From Sweltsa coloradensis (lineage: Eukaryota > Arthropoda > Insecta > Plecoptera > Chloroperlidae): a stretch of DNA of 64,000 nt. The translations under genes were made by a program, and so were the position numbers. This document shows positions 1-12,196 of the stretch, piece after piece (positions within the stretch are counted from its first letter, which is position 1; the number at the start of each line of letters is the position of its first letter). The notes beneath the pieces were generated by a model, which was not told the origin of the DNA, ran no database searches, and saw only the letters and a list, made by a program, of their open reading frames with translations. The stretch is taken from the NCBI GenBank assembly GCA_024449915.1, contig JAMZAV010000029.1, positions 1,736,001 to 1,800,000 of the forward strand, given 5' to 3'.

Positions 1-1226
1 TTAACATTTGCGTTTCTTGATGATGTCAAGATGTGTACGAGTTCCAAGAGTCCGATGTCTAAAGTTTTTAAATTTAAAAAAAAAAAAAAACAATAACCTT
101 CTTTTGTCACCTTAAGAAAGTCACCGCAGGAAAAAATTGATGTGTACCCTAAGGTGGATAATTCATACGAAAATGATTTGTAGTGGTTATTGTTTTAAAA
201 AGTGACCTGGAATCTAGTTGACCATCTGATTAGCTGACTTGTTGTGGATTTGTACGAATTAAAAAAAAAAACATAAAACTGTCCCGTATATTATACTGTT
301 CTAGGCGAGTAGAATGTCTTCTCGCCCGAGAGAAAGTTCGAACTTCAACAGAACCTTATTCAATTCTAAGAAAATTGTGACAAAATATACATCGTTATTT
401 TATATGTACGCCATGCTTTAATAAACGTGGAAGGTTTGAATTCGCAGTACAATTATTTGATAATAGGTCGTTAAACTTTCCCCAGACGGAGGAAAAACAA
501 GTTACGAATTCTAACGGATATTATTCCTAGAACCGTCTTCTGCATCTCATTGTTAATGAATTTCAAACGTATTTCTTGCTATTATTGCCTCGTAGACGCT
601 AGCTTAAAGCCCTCTGAAGAAATTTAAATTGCTATCGTGTCTTGCAAAAACATAGGGAGAAAACTTAATGTAAATATACGGAGATGATTTTCTTTTCATG
701 TTTGGTACATTTGTCAGAGAACTACGCGTTTAATGATCAAAGAAATAAAGAAAACTACAAATAATATTATTTATATGGGAGAAGATTTGAATACTTGATA
801 CTAGAATGTCAGCTTAATTTATATTGGAATATAAATAAGAACAATATAATTCCGTCCAATTTTAGTTCTTACAAAGACATCTTTTCTACGTTTCATTAAA
901 ACGGAATTGCAAATATATTTGGAAATAATGACCGTCTAGATATTTTTTTAGTCTCTATAAATGATATTACAAACCTTGCAAAATTTACTGCATTTGGTTC
1001 AGGCGATAAACAATGTCCTAAATAACATCATTCCATTATGAATTTTAAAGCAATGGAAAAACATTTATGTCTCATTTAAAAAACACATATGGTTATGTTG
1101 TCACCCTAACCTCAAACTTAAGGGGAAAACAACAGTATAGTTACGAAAAAGAACATCAGTTATAGTCTTCTGGAAAAACCATATTATCCGCATATTTACA
1201 TCTATGTTGATCAACTTTGGTTTTAT
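1..1226. other. Gene-free AT-rich stretch
   Basis: I see no coding exon, no tRNA-like box and no obvious repeat here beyond short A runs (for example near 78-92 and 260-270). It is either intergenic or intronic. Confidence 0.5.
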
Positions 1227-1380
1227 AGTAGGCGACTATGACTTTGATATGTAAGTACTTGAGACAGAAATTTTAAAAAGTGACTAAACCAGGGATCGAA
1301 CCCGGGACCTTAGCTGTCCGGGCTATGCTATTTTAATTTCTTTCTAAAGTATTAACATATCAACGTCATAGTCGCCTACT
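1227..1380. repeat. Short foldback with tRNA-like core
   Basis: The left arm starts AGTAGGCGACTATGAC and its near reverse complement closes the element at 1380. The arms are about 45 bp. Between them lies an inverted B-box-like sequence (GGGATCGAACCCGGGACC), so the core looks like a reverse-strand tRNA-derived SINE head. A half copy of the same arm recurs near 29508-29570, which shows that this is a dispersed family. It is non-coding. Confidence 0.6.
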
Positions 1381-2740
1381 CAACTCGGGTTAAAAGAGAT
1401 GGTTTGGATTTCTCCAGTTAATAATCTATAAACAGACCAAGAATTAAACAATATATATATATATATTTAATTGATTATACGACTAATCAAGGGAGACGGT
1501 CGTCGCCCGGCAGACAAGCGATGCGACTGCTTAGGCGACACCGAACTCCGGCCCTATATACAGCTACGAGAGTTGGGGGGTTTTCAGCTATCTGCACACG
1601 CCGCCCCGAAAGAGTTACAATCTTGAAACTCGGTATATGACCTGGTATGTGGTCCATGACATACCAAAAAAAAAATCAACCCGATCCGACAACTCGTTCT
1701 GTGTTAGAAAAGGTTCTCAAAATCGTCAAATTCCTTAAGGCTGGCTGGTGGTTGGGTGGGTGGGTGGCTGGCTGGCTGGCTGGCTGGCTAGGAGTTCTCC
1801 ACGGAGATTAATTTAGCCTACAGAGAAAACGGTAAATCTTAGAACTATGAAACTTGGACCACACTAAGGTGTACTTTAGACGCAGTGACATTTGCTTTCA
1901 AAACCAAAATCGGGACACAGGGACCGGAGAAAATAAAAAAATTGGATGATAATCAAAACGCGTAATTACCAAGGCGTGGTAATTTGTACAAACTTGAAAT
2001 TTAATTAACCATTATAAATATCTTGCGTTCAAAACACAAGGGGCTAAATTTGGGATGACCATGGGCCCAAAAATGACAAAAAACATATCTGAACTTTAAG
2101 AAATGAATCATTCAAAGAGATCGCTACAACTGAGATGTTTCAAACGTGGAATTCATTTTGATATCTCTCATTCTTTATCACTTTTGAATATGGAAAGCAA
2201 AATTGGTTGACGGGTACTGGAAAAAAAACCAAAATTATCAAAAGTAGGTAATTCCGTACTCTCATGAATAATACGCTATACTGAGAAAACGGTTCATCTT
2301 AGAACTTTGAAACTTGGGCCACACTCAGATGTACCTTATATAACAAAAACCGGGCAATTGGGACCGGGGAAAATCAAAATCAAAATCAAAATCAAAACGC
2401 GTAATTACTCAGGCGTAGTAATTTGTACAAGCTTGAAATTAAACATGCTCTTAACCATTATAACTATCTAGTGCTTATGCTAGTGCGTTGGTCTTGTTGT
2501 TAGCGTATCTGCTTCCAATGCAGAAGGGCCAGGGTTCGATTCTCGCTAAAGTCAGAAGTTTTTTTAACTTCTGATTTGGACTTAAGTCTATCAGTTCTTG
2601 TCTTAGGAGTTTGTAAACGGTGACTTTGGAGCCGTCCTAGCAAAATCAAAACGCGTAATTACTCAGGCGTAGTAATTTGTATACAAGCTTGAAATTAAAC
2701 ATGCTCTTAACCATTATAAATATCTAGTGCTTATGCTAGT

Positions 2741-3170
2741 GCGTTGGTCTTGTTGTGAGCGTATCTGCTTCCAATGCAAAAGGGCCAGGGTTCCATTCCC
2801 GCTAAAGTCAGAAGTTTTTTAACTTCTGATTTGGACTTAAGTCTATCAGTTCTTGTCTTAGGAGTTTGTAAACGGTGACTTTGGAGCCGTCCTAGCAACG
2901 AAGCACATAATAAATTTCAGAGTTGTTCTGAATCGGCCTTGTTGATTCTGGCGTTGATCCGCGGGTGTTCGCACTGTCCATACCACTGATTGATATATTT
3001 CCTATTAAAAATATCGATCTTTGGTTGGTTATCGCTCACTCGTCGATTGCGTCGGGGCCTGCAGGGTTGGCTTGGTCGCTTTGATTTAAAGTCCCCCACT
3101 GAAAATCAGTTATATAACTGAGTGGGTAGTCTGTAAATAAAAAATTATTTATTTATTTATTTATTTATTT
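2741..3170 (+). mobile_element. SINE A, full-length copy inside R1
   Basis: The tRNA-like head has an anticodon arm TCTGC/GCAGA with loop TTCCAAT (apparent CCA anticodon) and the B-box GGTTCCATTCCC. It is followed by a conserved body of roughly 350 bp and the tail stem-loop CAGTTATATAACTG, then AGTGGGTAGTCTGTAAATA and TTTA repeats. The same order occurs at 9091-9508 and 19147-19570 and, reversed, at 44697-45098. An extra partial head lies at about 2477-2636. Confidence 0.8.
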
Positions 3171-3280
3171 AAGGGGTATCTTTGGGGGACCGTGGGCCAT
3201 AAAATGTAAAATAACAACTTTGAACTCAACAAATTTAATCATTCACACCTTGATAGCGAACGAACAACAAAAAGATGTAA

Positions 3281-3780
3281 TATCCAACCAAATACAAAAC
3301 TTTGTAAAAAAAAAACGGCAGCCAAGCTCTCCTTCAAAATGTTTCGGCTGTGAATGCTGTGAGATATAGAAGTTGAGCCAAGCTTTTTATTCTTTCTCCC
3401 TGGTTTCGCTTTTAAAATAAGTAAGATCATTTCGCCTGTTGACGAGCGCCAAGCCAACGATTTTTGTGGTAAAAAAGTAAAATTTTTAAACTGGAAATCA
3501 TAAAAAAAAAATGGCTTGGCCATTGAATTTGGTTCATGGCCAAGAATTTTTTTTATGATTTCGAGTTTAAAAATTTTACTTTTTTACCACAAAAATCGTT
3601 GGCTTGGCGCTCGTCAACAGGCGAAATGATCTTACTTATTTAAAAGCGAAACTAGGGAGAAAGAATAAAAAGCTTATTATTGGCTCAACTTCTATATCTC
3701 ACAGCATTCACAGCCGAAAAATTTTGAAGGAGAGCTTGGCTGCCGTTTTTTTTTTACAAAGTTTTGTATTTGGTTGGATA
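3281..3780. repeat. Terminal foldback of R1, copy 1
   Basis: The arms of about 230 bp (3281 to about 3512, and about 3548-3780) are near-perfect reverse complements around a short centre that contains TTGGCCAT repeats. The equivalent foldback in R1 copy 2 (19683-20112) has a shorter centre. The arms could fold into a long hairpin if transcribed. Confidence 0.8.
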
Positions 3781-5577
3781 TGGACTTACTGCAAACACTA
3801 AAATTGGGACATTTATTTTTAAAAATTAGCCGTTACTCCCCTAAAATTGTTACTATTTGGATGGGTGATTTTGTAATTGTTGCTTACACTTAACTTTGAC
3901 AATGAATAGAGTTATTTTGACATAATGTGTCTTTGTGTATCAAAAGCATCTGCAATCACAACCACTTAAAATATCAATATTTGATACGTGAGTTGATTCG
4001 TCTTACGTGTAATTGCTTCTTCAAAGGTCATTCGAGGACACAAGTAAATCAACGGTATTATCTCAAGTTATAACCTGGTCAATGACCTATTGCTTAATAC
4101 TTAGTCTTTCGTCTCCATGGCGATTGCCAATCTGGAGCGCAAAATTCTGTAGCTAAACTGTTCAGGCCTATTCTAAATACTAATCCGTCGGTCTTATTAT
4201 ACTTGACCTAAGATTTGTGAAATCAATTTTGTATATGGTAAACAAATGTTTTATATGCAAATATAGTATTTTCGTTGAGACCAACTGGACAACATTCTGC
4301 TGCCGCTTTCTATATTATTGAATCCGAACGTGATTATATAAATTTTTGATGCTCTATAAATGTAGTAATTCATATTCACCTCAAAATATGTTATAACTTA
4401 TATAACGTTCAAAACATACTTTGGTTTTAAAACTATTGAAATAAGAATTTGCAAAAAGAAATCATTATTTTGACAAAAATACTGTTTGACCGTGATTTTT
4501 TTCAAACAAATACTTTCTTCGGGAATCTTGAACACAAAATATATAGGTCATACAGTTTCGAAATACGTTACCAAATACAAGGAAGTGAAGTAGTATTTTG
4601 TCCTTATCATAAGATAGCTAGAACCTCGTGAGTGGAAAGCGGCAGCAAAATCAAATCCAGTTTGTCTCATCGAATTCGTCTTTTAGTTTATCCATGCTGT
4701 GATCTCCCCTCAGAAAGTCGTCTCCCATTAGATTATTACTCTTGTTTTATCTCAGTTTACTGCGAGATTTAACAAACTGACAAAATGCTTACCAAACAGA
4801 TAAACATCTGATTGGTGTGCGTTATCTTCGATTCAACATCTTTCAGGTGTGCAACTATAAATTTATAAATTCGAATCATTAGTGAAACGTCGTTTATATG
4901 ATGAGGTTGTATGGAACTTGACTATAGAAAACCGAATGTTACAAGACATGAGATTTATACAGATTTAGCTCTCAATTGGAAAGTCTGGATTCGATCCCAG
5001 CCATTGGCAATCCATACTAATATTATTCTCCAAGGTTTTCTTCAGACATTAATGCAAATATTGTACGTTATAAATTATATAATAACGTTTATCTGATTTA
5101 CCCAACGTTTTGTTTTAATACGATACAATATAACATATCCTTAAGAATATCTCAAACGTAAACAATAAATTCTTTAAAAAAACATTTTCAGCAATTTTGA
5201 ATAGGTATCGTTATAAGTTTCTAAACAGATCGATGAATATAATACATTTGTATAACATAAATTATTGTTTCTGGACGTAACACTGCTCTTTAATAAACAA
5301 TGTTTAGTTCATGATGTTTAAACTTTCTTTAAAGGTTGTTTTTAAACTGAAGTTATAACAAAGGAAAACTGACAATAATCTAAATCTAAAAATAAATGAA
5401 TTGTAAATAAAAAAAGCTTTGAATAATTCTTGCTATATTTTATGTATAAAAATACTGATGAAAATACTTAATACCTGTTCTACTAGTTCATTTCATAGAA
5501 ACCTCATTTTTTTTTTTTTAGATTTTACAGTTAAAACAAACTAAAAGCGTAATTAAAACATTGCTGATTGCTGTGTG

Positions 5578-5618
<41 letters not shown>

Positions 5619-6300
5619 CTCATTTCAACTCTCTTGTTATCCTGCAGGCACGGATAGATTACGATTTGAGCTCTCACAGTTATCACACACAAATAAAGCA
5701 GAAAGAAAATAGGAGTTGAATTCTTTGATTTGAAGTGCCTCGCATTTTAGCCGGGAGAAGATAAACTAGTTACTATTTTCCATCTTACTGATTGAATTAC
5801 ATTTACTAGATAAATGCACACATAAATAAAACACAAATAGAATGAAATAATAAATTGATACTTCAAATAATCACGATCGCTCTTAGATGGAAATAGTTCA
5901 CAGTAAAATCTTTCAAATTGTTTCTCTTCATACTAAAGTAAAGTGATGTTGAAAAATCGTTGTATTATTACACTGACGTTCCATCCATGAATACTAAGAA
6001 AGTAATGAAAAACAACCATGGTGTTAAAACATTTAATTAAATAACGTTCTAATAAACTATATTTTATTATCTAAATTAAATTAATTATAATGAAATTGAA
6101 ATTAAATTATCTAAAACTAATTTTCTAATAAATTAAGATACACCTTAATGCTGAAAAGAACATTCTGGCTGAAGAATATAAGCAATTTATTCTCTCCAGT
6201 CCAATGATATAATATAATTTAATTATTTGGCACGAACACAGTGAAACACCAGATAATATTCTGCAGAACAAACAGCTTATGACAATACAATTTTTTTTCA
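3781..6300. other. Gene-free stretch with a CT microsatellite
   Basis: AT-rich DNA. A CT dinucleotide run occupies about 5581-5615. A weak tRNA-like fragment (GATTCGATCCCAGCC near 4989, followed by a tail similar to one near 36117) suggests an old SINE. I recognise no coding sequence. Confidence 0.5.
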
Positions 6301-6545
6301 CCTGCCCAGGGTACAATGCATGCCCCTCGACAGATCGCTTGTTAGGTATATTGGTGTTTCGAAAATTGTGAATGGATGTCCGAGGGCTGTTTAAGAGGAC
6401 TCAATCCCTTGCATTCGCTTTAACAACTGAGTAAAACCTCGGAAAAAACCTTTAGTCAGGATTGCCGGTCTCAACGGGATTCGAACCCGTGACCTCCAAA
6501 TCAGAATCAAGCGCTTAGCGCTCGAGACAAAACTGTCGGTAGAAC
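6301..6545 (-). mobile_element. SINE B copy (reverse)
   Basis: The right end holds the reversed tRNA-like head (GGTCTCAACGGGATTCGAAC, then GCGCTTAGCGCTCGAG). The left end is the tail with CTGCCCAGGGTACAATGC and TGTCCGAGGGCTG. The same layout is seen at 39748-39965 (reverse), 42296-42640 (forward, interrupted) and 52494-52735 (forward). Confidence 0.75.
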
Positions 6546-8916
6546 TAACATACAAAACAAAGCTAAATTTAACCTAAACTACAAGCATGATAACATTTAA
6601 ATTAGTTTACGTATATTTATATTTATGTTCAAAATAAATAATGAAATCAATTAATTAAATTAAGATAAATTTTATAAATACGAAATTTGTTTGAAAAGAC
6701 ACAGGTGCACATGTGAAATATACACGCATCTTTTACATACACCAGCCATGAAAACAAGTTGAATTAATTTCGTTGAGGAAACGCCAGTTTACATTGTGAC
6801 ACAATTATTGTTGAAGTGTTGCAATTTACGGAAAACTAAATAAATGTTTTGATTTATATTGTTTAAATAAAAATAAATTGTAGAACAAAAAAAAACACTC
6901 TCAGGATAACTTGTGTACACACCAAATCACAAATTCAATTGCACACACAAGATAAATAAATCAAACTTCATATTGCTAGAAGGAATCCTCCGGCAATAGA
7001 TTTTCAAATCGGTGAACATACTAAACGAGATACAAGTTTGATTCGATTTTCCAGTCGAGATACAACCAGATCAATGATTTTGTGTAGTCAATGCTCACAA
7101 CTCATGTAACATGCAGAATTTAGGTCAGAGAAGCAAAGTGTATAAAAACTGGAGCAAATAGTAGAGAACAGCTATTCGATCATACGAATTACTCTAACTT
7201 CCTATTTTCATTGGGATAATTTTACCATCATCGTTCAACAATTAGCTTAATTGAAATGGTGTTAAATACATTCATGAATACATTCGCAGTCAAGCCATGT
7301 TAATGTGGGATGAATGTGATGGCATTTCTCTCTCCTTAATTAGCACACATCGATGCTTGTTTTGGATCTTGATACTGTATATTATCACTTAACTCCCTCC
7401 CCCCACCCCTCTCTTCCCCTTCGCGCACTCCCATGATCACAATATTATTTCCTATATTTCTATATAGATCGGGCATTGATTAACTTCTTTAATCAATAGA
7501 TCGGGTGAAGGATAGTTTCAAGGATACAAAGATCTTAGCAAGGATACAAAATATATATTATTATTTTCTTTTTAAATTGATCTTATCTCCTTAACCCAAT
7601 GGCATTAGAAGTAAGTTTGGGTTCATTCTAGTTGTTTTTACACTGTGGCTGATTTTTTATACATGCCCTAGAATGATTTCGTGTAGAAAGATGGTTGAAT
7701 AATATTTTAAGTAGAGTTGGTCTGTAATCTGTTAATGTAATAAGTGGTACATTGTTTTTTTGATTATTTTAAAAACTAATTGGCAACTTCTTATATTCGC
7801 ATACAGCCGGCGTCAGAAGTAAATCAAGGGGTCTCGTTGTATCTACAATACCTAGCCCTTAATTTACTTCTGACGCCAAGTGTACAAGAGTTAATTGTAT
7901 GAAGGCTTGTAAATAATTATAAAATTAAATTAATGAAAAAAACTCATTACCACTTTAACCATCACATTATTACAATTTATTAATAGAATAGCTATTTCAT
8001 ATGTGTCTATATCGAATTTAATTAACTGTGTTGACCATATTCATATAAAACATTACGCTACTGCAAACATGTGGTGCTTAATCACCACCAGTGATCTAAA
8101 TTGCATGTAAGGTAGGCATGGCAACAGTGGCGTTTTGAAACTTCAAGAGTAAAAACGACCGCTCCTTATTGCATTTTTATCTTTATACATGACTTACGAA
8201 AATGGCATGTGGAGTTGAATTGAAAATGTAATTTAGTAGTTCTTGATGGAATAACGATTTTTATCGCAAACGACATGAGTTTGACGTGTATTTCAACGAA
8301 GCACGACATTTTCACCAATATCGAGAATTTCAAAGTTCAAAGTGAATATTATGGTTATCAGTTAATTGAATGTTTTCTTGATTATGCAGACTCTTTCCAT
8401 GGGATCGCATAAATTTGATTTTTAACTTTTTATATAATATTGTTGCACGTCTATTCATAATCGATTCTATGCTAATGGTAGAAATTACAAGTTAAATGCA
8501 TTTTTATCGTTTTATTATGACTGACGTATACAGCAGTTTCTAAAAAAAAAAAAAAAGTAATGGGAGATTATTCTTACTTGTTTCATTGCTTTCACACGAG
8601 TAACAATGTCTTCGTTTCCCGAAAAGTGTAAACGAATCACAAGCTGATTTTTACACCGCATTGTTGAACTTGACTTTGGTTACCAAAGATTTACGTGAAT
8701 GGTAACCAATAACCAAAATGGCGAGATCAAAATGTCAAGCTTTTCTCATGACATTACAAAATAATGTAGTCTTCAATAATATTATCAAAAGTAAAAAAGT
8801 AAACTATAAAGACATCGGGGCTATTTTTCTCAGGGTAGTCAAATACGCTCATCAAATCTATTTTAAAACTATTAAATTAATGTTTACTTACTAATAATGC
8901 AAATAACTTTTAAACA
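6546..8916. other. Gene-free AT-rich stretch
   Basis: There is no recognisable exon. It contains a short foldback at 7808-7877 with arms reading GGCGTCAGAAGTAAAT and their reverse complement. A related half lies near 33580-33630, so this is a small MITE-like family. Confidence 0.5.
7808..7877. repeat. Small MITE-like foldback
   Basis: Arms of about 21 bp (starting GGCGTCAGAAGTAAAT) flank a loop of about 25 bp. One arm and part of the loop recur near 33578-33630. It is non-coding. Confidence 0.55.
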
Positions 8917-9066
8917 ATTAAATTGTTATCATTTTCGCAGGGAATGAATTGGTTAAGAATATATGGTACTTATTGGCTGTACTGATAACTATTAAATAAT
9001 TAAATTGTTATCATTTTTGCAGCGAATGTATTGGTTAAGAATATGTGGTACTTATTGGCTGCAAAA
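8917..9066 (+). repeat. Two-unit tandem duplication
   Basis: Two units of about 80 bp begin at about 8918 and 8998 and share ATTAAATTGTTATCATTTT followed by GCAG. SINE A follows directly after the second unit. Confidence 0.6.
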
Positions 9067-9090
9067 CAACATCGCAGCTGCAATTTATGT

Positions 9091-9508
9091 GGCTCGTCTG
9101 TCTTGTGGTTAGCGTCTCTGCTTCCAATGCATAAGATCCAGTATTCGATTCTTGATATAGGTAGAAGTTTGAAAACTTCTGATTTGGACTTAAGTCCATC
9201 AGTTCTTGGGTTAGGAGTTTGTAAACGGTGACTTTGGAGCCGTCCTTGCAACAAGGCAAATAATAAATTCAGAGTTGTTCTGAATCGGCTTTGTTGATTC
9301 TAGCGTTGATCCGCGGGTGTTTGTACTGTACATACCACTGATTACTTTATTTCCTATGAAAATATATCGATCATTTGGTAGGTTATCGCTCACTCGTCGA
9401 TTGCGTCGGGGACACAGGGTAGGTTTGGTCGCTTTGGTTTAATATCTCCCACTGACAATCAGTTATTTGACTGAGTGGGTAAACTCAAAATAAGAATTTA
9501 TTTATTTT
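9091..9508 (+). mobile_element. SINE A copy just upstream of the dpr exon
   Basis: This copy runs from a tRNA-like head (GTCTTGTGGTTAGCG) to the tail stem-loop with CAGTTATTTGACTGAGTGGG. Its 3' end stops about 40 bp before the splice acceptor of the dpr-like exon at 9548, so only a short branch-point and polypyrimidine segment separates SINE and exon. Confidence 0.8.
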
Positions 9509-9547
9509 GTAGTTGATCATTAATTTTCTTGTTTGCTTGTCTCGCAG

Positions 9548-9804
9548 GTCACAGAAGTCACTTCCACCTCAGCAACGAGGTCATACTGCCAGAGTGGAGT
9601 AACGAGCCCCACCACCGACCCAACGCCATCCTGACCGGTCCGGCCAAGTCTTCCGGCGGCCTAGACAAGTTTGGTGGCAGCGGTGGACTTTTGAAGGCGG
9701 TGGCGCCGCAAGTGTTCCTCTCTGAGAACTGTACGGTCGTGCTAGCGCAGACGGGGTCGACTCCCACCATGCATTGCGAGGTGCAGGACATCGACGAGGG
9801 CACG
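9548..9804 (+). CDS. dpr-like gene, internal exon (N-terminal linker and first half of Ig1)
   Basis: This exon belongs to a Dpr (defective proboscis extension response) family cell-surface Ig protein. Dprs bind DIP partners on neurons and help specify synaptic connections. The acceptor is a pyrimidine-rich tract ending CTCGCAG (AG at 9546-9547) and the donor is GTAAGT at 9805. The reading frame enters with one codon base already supplied and leaves in phase 0. It encodes a polar, Gly/Ser-rich linker and then Ig strands with LSENCTVVLAQTGSTPTMHC, which supplies the first Ig cysteine. NCT is a possible N-glycosylation site. Joined to 46341-46442 it reads continuously through the B-C region (CEVQDIDEGT then VSWIRRKDYH), which is diagnostic of Dpr. 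GC content is clearly above the flanks. The signal-peptide exon must lie upstream, and I did not find it. Some arthropod Dprs share the LLTVGLATYSS stretch encoded in the next exon, but I do not assign a paralogue. Confidence 0.9.
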
Positions 9805-10674
9805 GTAAGTCCATTTGTACTAGTATGACTTTCAAATTGGGGATTCAGATTTTATTATATTAATGAGAGCTTAATATTTTACGCATAATTCGGGCTTTAA
9901 AACGTATTAAAACACACTTGTTTTTATTATGATCAATTAATCCCTGAAAAATATTTAAATATTACAATCACATTAAATTTAAATAATGTTTTTGCAGTCT
10001 TGCTACATTATGAATAATGTGTTTTTACATAATTAAATAACAAAACGTAATAAATTTTTGTATTTTAGCAATATTTATAAATATTTGGTTTTTTAATGAT
10101 AGTTTCTTATGTGGGTGGTATAACAAGTATTGTCTTTGAAAGCTTGATGAGCAGCAAGTTGTCATTTTGACAGCTTTATCTTGGAAATGACGTGGTTAAA
10201 TTTATTCATAAACCAGTTCCACGTTAAATATAAAAACTGTTCCATAAAGGCTCACTGGATACTTGAGTTGAGAGCTCTGTCAAGATGGGCACTAGTTACA
10301 TATTTTGCAACTCGATAGAATTTACAACATTGAATTTAAACTCTTAAAAAATTCTCTCGTGGTCATTTAAAATTAATATTATCATTTCCTTATACAATTA
10401 TTATTTGTGCTTAACGAGACATCCCCAATGCTTGTTATATGTTTCTTATGCTATAAATATTCAGAAGCTTTAAAAAAACATACATTAATGAAAACATATC
10501 ACACTTCATTATTTACATGGCACGAAATAATGTAAATTTAACTTTTTATACTCAAGTAAATAGAATGCAGAAAATTAACATACTCGAAATACATCATTCC
10601 TTAGTAAATTAATAAAAAGATAGAATACGCACACTTATACTAAATATGTAACTGACAAAATAATTACTGCCTTA
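9805..10674. other. Gene-free AT-rich stretch
   Basis: Intronic DNA directly after the dpr exon. I see no repeat or coding signal. Confidence 0.5.
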
Positions 10675-11482
10675 TTGGATGAGCGTAGCGAGCAAAGCGA
10701 AGATTCCATTTCACTACACTGGAGAAAAAAATCCGGGATGTTTTTATTTCATTTTCTTTTTCTTTTTTTTCTTTTTTTCTTTTTTTGTTTTTTTGTCTGT
10801 TTGTTAACACGATTTCGGCCAAACCGATACTCAAATTGCGATAAAATTTTGTGGAGGCCTTCGAAATCTCTGACTTAGAACTGCCACGTTTTTTAGCGCA
10901 ATCGAAAAATTTCTTATGAAAATCGCAATTTTACGATTTTTTCGATTTTTAAAACATTTCTCGACTCATCACACCTACATACTTTATCCGATTGTAATGA
11001 TTTTTTTACACAAACTTTATTTTATGAATTTATTTATTCGTTTGAAATTTTTGCGCAATCAAAAAAATATTACTTATGAAAATTGCAACTTTACGATTTT
11101 TTTCGATTTTTAAAACATTTCTTCGACTTATAACACCTACATACTTTATCCGATTGTAATGATTTTTTACAGCACCTTAATTTTGTGAATTAATATATTG
11201 GTGTGAAATATGAGCGCGATCAAAAAATAATTTCTGATGAAAATTGCAATGTTACGCTTTTTTCGCTAAAAAAAAAATCTTCGACTAAAAACACCTACAT
11301 GCTTAATGAGATTTAAATGATATTTTCACAGAACCTAAATTATATAAATTTATATATTTTTGTGAAATTTGAGCGCAATCGAAAAATAATTTCTCATGAA
11401 AATCGCAATATTACGCTTTTTAAGTTAAAAAAATACGCTCATCCAACAACGCGCCTGAAAAAGCGTTTGCGAAGCTTCCTAG
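10675..11482 (+). mobile_element. Helentron/HINE-like element H1
   Basis: It starts TTGGATGAGCGTAGCGAGC and ends with the subterminal sequence CGCTCATCCAACAACGCG, a short hairpin (AACGC ... GCGTT), then GCTTCCTAG followed by T. The interior has several diverged units, each with CTTATGAAAATCGCAA or a similar stretch and a TTTTTTCGATTTTTA stretch, spaced at about 130-170 bp. There is no helicase or transposase frame. The subterminal inverted repeat plus terminal hairpin and CTAG end resemble non-autonomous Helentron relatives (HINE/DINE-1 type). That classification is inferred. Confidence 0.6.
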
Positions 11483-11851
11483 TTGTAAGATATACTAAAA
11501 ATTAGTGATTGTAAAGTATAAACCACAATATTGTAATCACAAAGTGAGCAATCTCCCTAGGTATACCAATATATTGCATCTTGTTGAACTCTAGTCTGGT
11601 CGAGGTCACAGACCCAAGAGTGGGAGTGAACCGGACTCGACCCGTTGGTTCGTATTTGAACAAGAAATTGTCAGAGCGGCCAACCTAGTTACCCGTCTCG
11701 CTTTTCCGATTTCCCAATCCGAACTAAGGTCGTAACTTGGTTTCCTCTTTTTGTACCAGTTACGTCATGTATGCAAATTAAGTCCACGGGCTTAGTAACT
11801 ACGTTTTACTGCATAATATGTTTCGTTTCCACCATTAAATTTTATTGACCT
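11483..11851. other. Gene-free stretch
   Basis: It includes a somewhat GC-richer segment (about 11590-11710) with no recognisable coding or tRNA structure. Confidence 0.4.
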
Positions 11852-12196
11852 GCAAATGGACATGGTTAACAAACGTAGGAATTTGAAATTTCCCTTAAAT
11901 TTTATCTTCCTTTATATGTATTTTCAAAAATCTTACTTGTTTAATATGGTGTTGTAAATATTTTACCATTGACTCGAATAAATACATTGTTGGTTATTAT
12001 TTAGGGTGAACGACTCCCTAATTATCGACCTACTCATGGACATGGTTAGCAAACGTAGGAATTTGAAATTTCCCTTAAAAGTTCTGTTCCATTATATGTA
12101 TTTTCAAAAGTGAACATGTATATGGCGTTGTAAATGTTTTACCATTGACTCGAATAAATGCAATGTTGTTTATTATTTAGGGTGAACGACTCCCTA
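11852..12196 (+). repeat. Two-unit tandem repeat, period 180 bp
   Basis: ATGGACATGGTTAACAAACG at 11856 recurs as ATGGACATGGTTAGCAAACG at 12036. Both units end with TTATTTAGGGTGAACGACTC. Small indels separate the units. No gene is seen. Confidence 0.8.

Larger units (their letters stand above)
1491..3780 (+). mobile_element. Composite repeat R1, copy 1
   Basis: This is a 2.3 kb element whose second copy lies at 17902-20112 in the same orientation and order. It holds, in order: a GC-richer head (GACGGTCGTCGCCCGG), a GGCT/GGGT microsatellite near 1740-1790, two diverged copies of a block beginning GAGAAAACGG (about 1822 and 2283), a tandem duplication of about 250 bp carrying a tRNA-like SINE head (2390-2640 and 2641-2896), a SINE A body, a TTTA-rich tail, and a terminal foldback (3281-3780). 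I see no transposase or reverse-transcriptase reading frame. Short open frames in the foldback are mirror translations of its arms and are not genes. Confidence 0.8.

Noticed and set aside
3239..3801. Mirror-image open frames with similar proteins on both strands
   Set aside because: They are translations of the two arms of the R1 foldback and start or stop at arbitrary points; the same happens at 19637-20142.
9031..9393. Several 60-84 codon frames on both strands
   Set aside because: They lie in SINE A and recur wherever that element does.
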